DNA from: Phycisphaerales bacterium UBA2402
GTDB lineage: Bacteria > Planctomycetota > Phycisphaerae > Phycisphaerales > UBA1924
Direction of reading: 5' to 3'
Length of the DNA stretch: 13,375 nucleotides
Assembly (NCBI GenBank): GCA_002343715.1
Contig: DDSA01000064.1
Span: 1 to 13,375 of the forward strand
Program-made: the position numbers and the translations under genes
Shown: one piece after another, positions 8,229 through 13,375 of the stretch
How positions within the stretch are numbered: position 1 is the stretch's first letter
How the letters are laid out: each line of letters begins with the position of its first letter
Notes under the pieces: generated by a model
Databases searched by the model: none
The model's input: the letters and a program-made list of their open reading frames with translations, nothing else
Told to the model about the DNA's origin: nothing

Positions 8229-9461
8229 TCAGGTGCGGTCACGGCGCATGCGCTGCTGGTCACCCCGTCCGTCGCCTCCACGCCCGGGGCGCGCCGGGCC
8301 ATCCTCGCCCTCCTCATCGCGTGGCGGGAGTCGCTTGGCCTGTTCCTCGTTCAGAATTTTCCTGAGTGAATCGAGGGTTTTCCGGTCCAACTCCCTCTTG
8401 TCTCGCCGCGCATCCGAAGCCGGCCCTTCCTGCCTCCAGCCCCGCTGCATCATGTCCTGGATATTGAAGTTCGCCTCCGCTTCTTCCGTCGCCGCGGCGA
8501 TCTTGGCTGAGGCCGTGTTCACATCCTTCTCGAACGTGGTTCGAAGGCGTGAGATTTCCTCGGTCTGCTCGGGAGTCAAATCCTTGAATCCCACCGCCGC
8601 CTCGATCGCACGCGATGCGTAGGTCCGCCGGTACGCATCCGGGAAACTCTCCTTTTTGAACTCCGCAGTGAAGGTTGATCGCTTCTCTTCGGGCAGCACG
8701 TCGAGAATTTGCTTCTCGTAACGGCGGTTCACATCACGAACACGAACTCCGGCCTGGCGTCCCTTCTCGACCATTTCCTGCGCCCGGGCCGCGTCTCCGT
8801 TGCGGAACATCTCCATCATGTTCTGCATCGCTCCCTCATAGACCTCGTTGCGCTTGGCCAGTTCGCGGTCCAGATCCTCCTCGTACGTGGCGAGAATCGG
8901 CGTAATCGAGGCCATGACCGAGTCATCGAACTTCTGCCGTTCGACAAGTTCGATCAGATCGACCCGCTCGCCGCTCACCCGGCCCCAGCGAAGAGTCGCC
9001 GAACGACGGGCGGCCCGCTCCACGGAGGGCCACTTCTCCAGTTGCTGCGGGGTCAGCACCGACTTCAGATCGTTCATGAACCCATCGTCAAGTTCCTTGC
9101 GCTCCGCCCGGAACTTGGTCATCTGGTCCCTCATTTTCGTCCACACCTCGGGATCGCCCCCGTCACGGAACTCGTCCCGGACTCGCTCTCCGGCTTCGCG
9201 CATGGCACGCTGAGCCGCGGCCGCCTGTTGGGCGTACCCCTCGAGCAATGCACCGGCCTGATCTTTTTGATCTTTCGTCATACCCAGAATCTTCGCGAAC
9301 TGATCCACCTGCCGAGTGTTTATCGCCGGCATCATGCCGCCATCCCGTCCACCTCCAAAACCACGGCCGCCAGGCTGAGCATGAGCGGTACCGACGGTGG
9401 TCAAGAGTGTGGCGGCGGTCAGCGCGAGTACTGACAATATCCGAACGCGAGAGTGACGCAT
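8229..9461 (-). CDS. Exported helical LTxxQ-motif protein, paralogue A
   Basis: The function is unknown. It is a 410-residue protein with a clean Sec signal peptide (hydrophobic core VLALTAATLLTTVGTAHA, cut predicted before Gln29) and a Gly/Arg-rich linker (GGRGFGGGRDGGMM). Four LTxxQ-type motifs are seen at MTKDQ 61-65, LTPQQ 136-140 followed by LEKWPSVER, LTPEQ 295-299 and LNEEQ 370-374 followed by AKRLP. The first and second, and the third and fourth, are each exactly 75 residues apart, suggesting an internal duplication. RVSGERVDLIELVE (161-174) is also conserved in the other two copies. The C-terminal 30 residues are Gly/Arg/Glu-rich and probably disordered. The family resemblance is to periplasmic Spy/CpxP proteins, where LTxxQ motifs pack in a helical cradle. 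Those are only about 160 residues long, so this is not a simple orthologue. The start ATG follows AGGGGAA by five bases. Confidence 0.85.
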   Translation of the reverse strand: MRHSRVRILSVLALTAATLLTTVGTAHAQPGGRGFGGGRDGGMMPAINTRQVDQFAKILGMTKDQKDQAGALLEGYAQQAAAAQRAMREAGERVRDEFRDGGDPEVWTKMRDQMTKFRAERKELDDGFMNDLKSVLTPQQLEKWPSVERAARRSATLRWGRVSGERVDLIELVERQKFDDSVMASITPILATYEEDLDRELAKRNEVYEGAMQNMMEMFRNGDAARAQEMVEKGRQAGVRVRDVNRRYEKQILDVLPEEKRSTFTAEFKKESFPDAYRRTYASRAIEAAVGFKDLTPEQTEEISRLRTTFEKDVNTASAKIAAATEEAEANFNIQDMMQRGWRQEGPASDARRDKRELDRKTLDSLRKILNEEQAKRLPPRDEEGEDGPARPGRGGDGRGDQQRMRRDRT

Positions 9462-9628
9462 GTTTTCCCCTGGCTGGGTGTACGAGATCGGTCAATCGGC
9501 AGAATCCGCACTGCCGAATCCTTTCATCGACGAACGTTTGTCAGGCTCATCGATTGCTATTGCTCGATCCTTCGAGCCGAACTCCTACGCATGTTTTTCC
9601 GATGCGTTACGTGGTGGCTCCTGCCGAA
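9462..9628 (-). promoter_or_regulatory. Leader of paralogue A with three inverted repeats
   Basis: This is a 167-base gap between the lipoprotein gene and paralogue A. It holds three perfect or nearly perfect inverted repeats: TCGGCAG/CTGCCGA (9496-9502 and 9511-9517), GGCTCATCGA with TCGAT and GAGCC (9544-9578, five-base bulge), and ACGCAT/ATGCGT (9587-9592 and 9602-9607). None is followed by a U-run in the leftward direction. The cluster could form a structured mRNA leader or separate the expression of the two genes. I found no convincing -35/-10 promoter pair. Confidence 0.4.
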
Positions 9629-11137
9629 CTATGGTAGTTTGATCGAACCGATATCCACGACGACCCCACCCGGACCGTACCAATCCACACCGAGCGTGGT
9701 CGCGTTCAGGCTGGTCAGCACCAGACAGTTCCGTCCTTGACGGGTGGCATACTCAAGGTCGCCCGGGCTTGGACCGGCGTATTCCGAGTTTTTCTCCCGC
9801 TGTGCGTGAAAATGGTAATGCGCCAGCGAGAGATCTCCCGCGGCGATCATCTCCTCACTCGCTACAAACTTGTCATCACCGAGGCGATGCACCGGACGCG
9901 GCGGATAAAGCATCGCCACGGGAAACTCTCCCCCACCTTCGGAAGAACGACTCAACAACAGACCGCCATACTCCGTGGTCGTGTCGGCCCGATCCGATTT
10001 CGATTGAGCGAACATGGCCCGGACAATATCGGGATTTCTGACAGCCTCATCGATGACCAGGATCGAGAGAACATCACCCCAACTCAGTTCTGCGGCGCGG
10101 CGTTCGAAAAGTTCACTCTGTCGCGGGCCATCGGTCGGCCCATCACCGAAAGATCGGCGGGCTGTTGTTCGACCCGACAAACGCCCTGCCAACTCACTGA
10201 GCAACTCCTCGCGTGTCGCCCGGATCCAATCCGGCCTGTGCCGAGCCGCCCAACGGATCGGCTCTGCATGCCGGAGACGAAGTTCACCCGGCCTGGTCGG
10301 TGTCATGGCAACCGCACCCGCCGCCTGTCCCCACCACGCGGCGTTCTCCTTTTTCGCGGGGTCACGCAGAGAAGCCGCCCAGTTCAGTTCCTCTCCAGTC
10401 ATGGGCATGGCTCGGAGGTCTCTACGAGAGTCCATCACAGCCGCCACCACGGCATCGGATGAACGGCTCGAGCCCGACGCTTCGAGCATCGCGCCACGAA
10501 CCGACCCGCTGGGATCAATCCTTGCCAGCACGTCCCAGGCGTCCGCCCTGCAACGCTTCGTCCAATCAAGGCCCGACGCCGATTCGCCTCTGGGCGGATC
10601 CAGAAAGACGCCGAAGGCGATCTCTTCCACGGATTTCCCGCCGCCGAGTCGCTCCAATGCCTTGCGTTCCGCACGATCCGATTCTGCGATACCCGGTGTA
10701 GCCCGGGAATAACTGCGAATAATTGATGGAATGAACTCGGTCCACCCCTTCTCCGAGGCGGTTTCACAGATCACAACAACCACTTCGCGAGCCGGCTCCC
10801 TGGGCAGCAGCAACCTCGCCATCTCCTTGGAATCCGACACCACTTGCGGATCGGGATCATGGAGCAACGCGTATACCACCGCGGCTCTCACCCGCGCCGG
10901 TTCAACCGCGTTCCACGCGATGTCCTTGTAGGCGCCCTGCGGGTTGATGCGCGCGGCCCCGGGCGCGGTTCGTTGAGCCGAGATGTAGTCCACCGCGGCG
11001 ATCCGAACGCTGACGGCTTCTCTGCGGTCCCGAACCACTCCCACGGGGTTATTCTCAACCCGATCCGACGTGCTGCAGCCGCACATCATCAGGAACAACT
11101 CAAGGACGACGAGTGTGAAAAGTACACGTTGATTCAT
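9629..11137 (-). CDS. Probable lipoprotein with HEAT-like helices and a JAMM-like C-terminal domain
   Basis: I do not recognise a named family for the whole protein. Residues 1-20 look like a lipoprotein signal (MNQRVLFTLVVLELFLMMCG followed by Cys21; Cys19 is the alternative), so it is probably membrane-anchored outside the cytoplasm. Residues 35-145 contain amphipathic helices of HEAT/armadillo type (VRIAAVDYI; VRAAVVYALLHDPDPQVV). The C-terminal third shows TTTEYGGLLLS with Glu389, then LAHYHFHAQ with His440, His442 and His444, and GPSPGDLEYA with Ser457 and Asp460, ending in VDWYGPGGVVVDIG. This follows the E...HxH...SxxD order of JAB/MPN (JAMM) zinc peptidase domains. However, the spacing from HxH to Asp is 15 residues rather than about 10, so activity is unproven. 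No Shine-Dalgarno site precedes ATG 11137. It diverges from the Nfu gene 54 bases away and precedes the LTxxQ genes in the same direction. Confidence 0.75.
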   Translation of the reverse strand: MNQRVLFTLVVLELFLMMCGCSTSDRVENNPVGVVRDRREAVSVRIAAVDYISAQRTAPGAARINPQGAYKDIAWNAVEPARVRAAVVYALLHDPDPQVVSDSKEMARLLLPREPAREVVVVICETASEKGWTEFIPSIIRSYSRATPGIAESDRAERKALERLGGGKSVEEIAFGVFLDPPRGESASGLDWTKRCRADAWDVLARIDPSGSVRGAMLEASGSSRSSDAVVAAVMDSRRDLRAMPMTGEELNWAASLRDPAKKENAAWWGQAAGAVAMTPTRPGELRLRHAEPIRWAARHRPDWIRATREELLSELAGRLSGRTTARRSFGDGPTDGPRQSELFERRAAELSWGDVLSILVIDEAVRNPDIVRAMFAQSKSDRADTTTEYGGLLLSRSSEGGGEFPVAMLYPPRPVHRLGDDKFVASEEMIAAGDLSLAHYHFHAQREKNSEYAGPSPGDLEYATRQGRNCLVLTSLNATTLGVDWYGPGGVVVDIGSIKLP

Positions 11138-11191
11138 CGGCCGAGAGTGTATTCAACCGGGCTGCAAGACCCTTCCCTATCATTCGAACGC

Positions 11192-11458
11192 ATGCCGCAG
11201 CCGATTCCATCCTCCACCGCCGGTGCCCCAACGCTCGAAGAGCGGGTGGAACGCGTCATCAGCCTCATCCGGCCAGCGGTGCAGGCCGATGGCGGAGATG
11301 TCGAACTCATCGGCATTACACCTGACGGTACCGCGCGCATCCGACTCCACGGCGCTTGTGTCGGTTGCCCTTCAAGTGCCGTGACACTGCAGGTCGGCAT
11401 CGAGCGCAACCTCAAAAACCACGTTCCCGAAATCAAGCGCGTCGAGGCAGTCACCTGA
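11192..11458 (+). CDS. NifU C-terminal-domain (Nfu) iron-sulfur carrier protein
   Basis: A small (88-residue) cytoplasmic protein of the NifU C-terminal-domain family, which carries Fe-S clusters to target proteins. The whole protein is one Nfu domain: LEERVERVISLIRPAVQADGGDVEL, then the cluster-binding motif GACVGCPSS with Cys56 and Cys59, and the helix TLQVGIERNLKNHVPEI. The CxxC pair is intact, and no scaffold or A-type domain is attached, so it is neither full NifU nor NfuA. The start is ATG 11192; longer in-frame sequence exists upstream but crosses the divergent lipoprotein gene. There is no obvious Shine-Dalgarno site. It may share the short 54-base divergent promoter region with the lipoprotein gene. 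No other Fe-S assembly gene lies nearby. Confidence 0.9.
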   Translation: MPQPIPSSTAGAPTLEERVERVISLIRPAVQADGGDVELIGITPDGTARIRLHGACVGCPSSAVTLQVGIERNLKNHVPEIKRVEAVT

Positions 11459-11774
11459 AGAGTTGTTTCGCTTCTCTTTGACTCGCCTCGTCTCCGTGGA
11501 AGTCCCATCCGACGAAACTCCCACCGACGTGGGTGCATGGGTAGGACTTGAGTTTTCCACCTTCAGTTCACGTCCCATACACAGAATTCTCTCTGTTTTC
11601 GTATTATGTTCGGCATCTCGACCGGGGGTGTTTGGAGAATCTCTCTTCCATCAACCGATAGGCGATGGTATAACTATGTTGGTGGAAAGCCGTCTTGGAC
11701 CGGGTGGTTCGGTTCGGACATCAGGGTGGTGGAGCGTCACCCGTGGCATATGACGCCCAGGATGGGAGTTGGCG
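11459..11774 (+). other. Gap between the nfu and csrA genes; possible csrA leader
   Basis: 316 bases with no gene I can support. A nested fold-back is seen at 11500-11549: AAGTCC...GGACTT as the outer arms, CAT/ATG next, and a CCCAC-cgac-GTGGG hairpin inside (11520-11533). Further on, TATTAT at 11602-11607 with TACACA 18 bases upstream, and TATAAC at 11669-11674, are weak candidate -10 elements for csrA; neither has a strong -35. A frame open from 11463 to 11753 (96 codons) has no recognisable domain or ribosome-binding site and is not called. GGGAG at 11764-11768 is the csrA ribosome-binding site. Confidence 0.4.
11764..11768 (+). promoter_or_regulatory. Shine-Dalgarno site of csrA, containing GGA
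   Basis: GGGAG six bases before ATG 11775 decides this start over the in-frame TTG at 11769. CsrA proteins bind GGA triplets at ribosome-binding sites, and the GGA here would allow autoregulation; that is inference only. Confidence 0.55.
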
Positions 11775-11999
11775 ATGTTGGTCATCACACGGCGGGAAGG
11801 TGAGGAGGTCGTCATCGGCGACCCGAAGAATCCACTCGGCATCGTTCGCATCGCCGCGGTCAAGGGTGATCGTGTTCGCGTGGCTTTCGACTTCCCACGT
11901 GAAGTTGAGATTAATCGGCGCGAGATCGCCGACCAGATCATCCAGCAGGCGCCGGAAATCGTGGGAACGATCAAGCCCAATATCGCTGCGGCCCAGTAA
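11775..11999 (+). CDS. csrA: Translational regulator CsrA
   Basis: A 74-residue RNA-binding regulator that in known cases binds GGA motifs in mRNA leaders and alters translation or stability. The N-terminus MLVITRREGEEVVIGD matches the conserved first strand, and VEINRREIADQI matches the strand carrying the RNA-contacting Arg and the following helix. Two features are unusual. The loop after IGD has about four extra residues (PKNPLG) compared with the usual IGD-x-I-x-V form. The normally conserved GI.AP segment reads AFDFP. The dimeric fold should still form. It stands alone: no flagellar or fliW gene is near, unlike many csrA loci. The gene ends 25 bases from the convergent ndk, with no visible terminator between them. 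Confidence 0.9.
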   Translation: MLVITRREGEEVVIGDPKNPLGIVRIAAVKGDRVRVAFDFPREVEINRREIADQIIQQAPEIVGTIKPNIAAAQ

Positions 12000-12024
12000 G
12001 GCCGGACGAACCGCCATCGGGTAC

Positions 12025-12495
12025 TTACTCGATTTTGCCGCCGCTCATATCATAAATCCAGCCGTCGCCGTCCCGCTTCCATGAGAGGATTTCTTCGGGT
12101 TTGAAAAACAACCGGAGTTCACGCTCGGCCGCTTCGGGGCTGTCGCTGCCGTGGATCAGGTTGAAACTGTTGGAGACACCGAAATCGCCGCGGATCGTTC
12201 CCGGGTTGGCCTTGCTGCCGAACGTCGCGCCCATCATGTTCCGGGCGATGGTGATCGCCCCGTTGCCCCGCAACGCCAGCACCAGCACCGGCGAACTCGT
12301 CATGAACCGCACCAGGCCGTCGTAGAACCCCTTGCCCTTGTGCGATTCGTAGTGCGTCTCGGCCAGTTGCCGGCTGATCTGCATCAACTTGCAACCGACC
12401 ACCTGCAGGCCCTTCTCTTCGAAGCGGCTGAGAATGCGCCCCATCAGGCCGCGCTGCACGGCATCGGGCTTGAGAATGATCAACGTCGTTTCCAT
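12025..12495 (-). CDS. ndk: Nucleoside diphosphate kinase
   Basis: A cytoplasmic enzyme that transfers the gamma phosphate of ATP to nucleoside diphosphates through a phospho-histidine. The 156-residue protein starts METTLIILKPDAVQRGLMG and contains KGKGFYDGLVRFMTSSPV, MMGAT, PGTIRGDFG and the active-site stretch NLIHGSDSPE with His115. It ends in FFKPEEILSW plus an extension of about 17 residues (to IYDMSGGKIE). In this copy FN replaces the frequent RN just before the catalytic segment (SFNLIHGSDS). The start is ATG 12495, after AAAGGA; an open frame continues upstream to 13320 but is antisense to fumC. It is divergent from fumC across a 132-base gap and convergent with csrA. Confidence 0.97.
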   Translation of the reverse strand: METTLIILKPDAVQRGLMGRILSRFEEKGLQVVGCKLMQISRQLAETHYESHKGKGFYDGLVRFMTSSPVLVLALRGNGAITIARNMMGATFGSKANPGTIRGDFGVSNSFNLIHGSDSPEAAERELRLFFKPEEILSWKRDGDGWIYDMSGGKIE

Positions 12496-12627
12496 GGTCT
12501 TGTTTTCCTTTAAAAATGTGGGCGAAAGAGTAGGTCGGCCCTCGCGGACGCGGCCAAATGACCCGCGAAAACCGATCGAACAACGCCCGCGGATCGTCTC
12601 CGGGTTCCCGCCACGTACCATTCCTTG
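12496..12627. promoter_or_regulatory. Divergent ndk-fumC intergenic region
   Basis: 132 bases that should hold the promoters of both ndk (leftward) and fumC (rightward). An AAAGGA ribosome-binding site for ndk is visible next to TTTAAA. No Shine-Dalgarno site is seen before the fumC ATG, and no confident -35/-10 pair or operator was found. Confidence 0.5.
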
Positions 12628-13375
12628 ATGACCACTACCAACCCCACCGCCGCCCGCACCGAAAAAGACACGATGGGCGAGATGCACGTACCCGCCCACG
12701 CCCTGTACGGCGCCAGCACGCAGCGGGCCGTCCTCAACTTCCCCGTCAGCGGCCGCCCGGTTCCCTTCGGGATCATCGCGGCCTACGCGGCCATCAAAAG
12801 CGCCTGCGCCCGCGTGAACCAGCAACTGGGAAGGTTGGATGCGGAACGGACAAAGGCCATTATCGCCGCGTGCGAAACCATCACCACGGGCATGAAGACA
12901 CACGGCGGCTGGGAAGCACACTTTCCGGTGGACATTTTCCAGACCGGCAGCGGCACCAGCACCAACATGAATGCTAACGAGGTGATCGCCAACCTCGTCT
13001 GCCTGGCGAGGGGCAAGCCCATCGGCTCCTCCAAGGACCAGGCCTATCTGAAAGAAGGGGGCGTACATCCCAACGACCACGTCAATATGGGTCAGAGTTC
13101 CAACGACACCTTCCCGACGGCGATGCACGTCGCGGCGGCTGTGGCGATTCATCGGAACTTGCTCCCGGCGGTGCGGACCATGGCGGCGCAGTTGGAGTCG
13201 CAGGCCGCGGCGTGGGACAAGATCGTGAAAATCGGTCGCACGCACCTCCAGGACGCGACCCCGATCCGCCTGGGGCAGGAGTTCAGCGGTTACGCCAGCC
13301 AGTTGCGGCACGCCGAACAAAGGCTGGCGCAGGCCCTCGCCACGCTGAGTGAACTCCCGCTGGGGGGCACCGCGG
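12628..13375 (+). CDS. fumC: Class II fumarate hydratase (3' end cut off by window edge)
   Basis: A cytoplasmic TCA-cycle enzyme that hydrates fumarate to L-malate; it is iron-independent and tetrameric. The first 249 codons are present. Family motifs in order are DTMGEMHVPAHALYGASTQR (14-33), FQTGSGTSTNMNANEVIAN (104-122), HPNDHVNMGQSSNDTFPTAM (147-166), and GRTHLQDATP (203-212) with the catalytic Thr-His pair at 205-206. LGQEFSGYASQL and the start of LGGTA then run into the edge. HPNDHVN and SSNDTFPTAMH favour fumarase over aspartase, whose equivalent reads HPNDDVN...TNDAYPT. The GSS loop signature lies beyond the window. The start is ATG 12628, without a visible Shine-Dalgarno site; ATG 12673 within the DTMGEM motif is too late to be the start. 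Confidence 0.95.
   Translation, partial: MTTTNPTAARTEKDTMGEMHVPAHALYGASTQRAVLNFPVSGRPVPFGIIAAYAAIKSACARVNQQLGRLDAERTKAIIAACETITTGMKTHGGWEAHFPVDIFQTGSGTSTNMNANEVIANLVCLARGKPIGSSKDQAYLKEGGVHPNDHVNMGQSSNDTFPTAMHVAAAVAIHRNLLPAVRTMAAQLESQAAAWDKIVKIGRTHLQDATPIRLGQEFSGYASQLRHAEQRLAQALATLSELPLGGTA

Noticed and set aside
11129..11155. TTGATT and TATTCA as a promoter for the nfu gene
   Set aside because: The spacer is only 15 bases and both elements are poor matches; not reported as a feature.
11463..11753. 96-codon plus-strand open frame between nfu and csrA
   Set aside because: No ribosome-binding site, no recognisable domain or signal, and no start codon preference; the gap is treated as non-coding.
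12496..13320. Upstream extension of the ndk frame that would make a 431-residue fusion
   Set aside because: The extra part is antisense to fumC and passes a clear ndk start (METTLIILKPDAVQRG) with a nearby AAAGGA.

Overview
The window is a GC-rich bacterial chromosome segment. It most resembles Planctomycetota, class Phycisphaerae. That placement is an inference from the major pseudopilin leader ending in RRA before FTIIEV (a leader style I associate with that class), the GC-rich third codon positions, the scarcity of strong Shine-Dalgarno sites, and the mix of families. No rRNA or other phylogenetic marker is present to confirm it. Most of the window (1 to about 11137) is transcribed leftwards.

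Read in the direction of transcription (right to left), the left 11 kb holds four extracytoplasmic protein genes followed by a type II secretion (T2SS) cluster. First comes a 502-residue probable lipoprotein (9629-11137), with HEAT-like helices and a C-terminal part carrying a JAB/MPN (JAMM)-like E...HxH...SxxD pattern. Then come three paralogous exported helical proteins (8229-9461, 6817-8088, 5366-6598). Each carries four LTxxQ-type motifs of the kind found in Spy/CpxP periplasmic chaperones, set out as two similarly spaced pairs. The last paralogue overlaps the T2SS ATPase gene gspE by GTGA. After that come gspE, gspF and the pseudopilins gspG, gspH, gspI and gspJ, which overlap or nearly overlap one another. 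gspJ runs off the left edge with a Gly-rich tail. No gspC, gspD, gspK, gspL, gspM or prepilin peptidase gene lies inside the window.

The right end is housekeeping. A small NifU C-terminal-domain (Nfu) gene (11192-11458) diverges from the lipoprotein gene. After a 316-base gap come a divergent csrA (11775-11999), a convergent ndk (12025-12495, minus strand), and the first 249 codons of the class II fumarase gene fumC (12628 to the edge), which diverges from ndk.

The most unusual part is the set of three LTxxQ-protein paralogues placed directly before, and for one of them overlapping, a pseudopilus/ATPase operon. A plausible but unproven reading is a set of periplasmic chaperones, sensors or substrates dedicated to that secretion machine. 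Smaller points of interest are the JAMM-like lipoprotein, unusual prepilin cleavage sites, a CsrA with a loop insertion, and several inverted repeats in the gaps between the paralogue genes. No tRNA, rRNA, CRISPR array, insertion sequence or phage gene was recognised.
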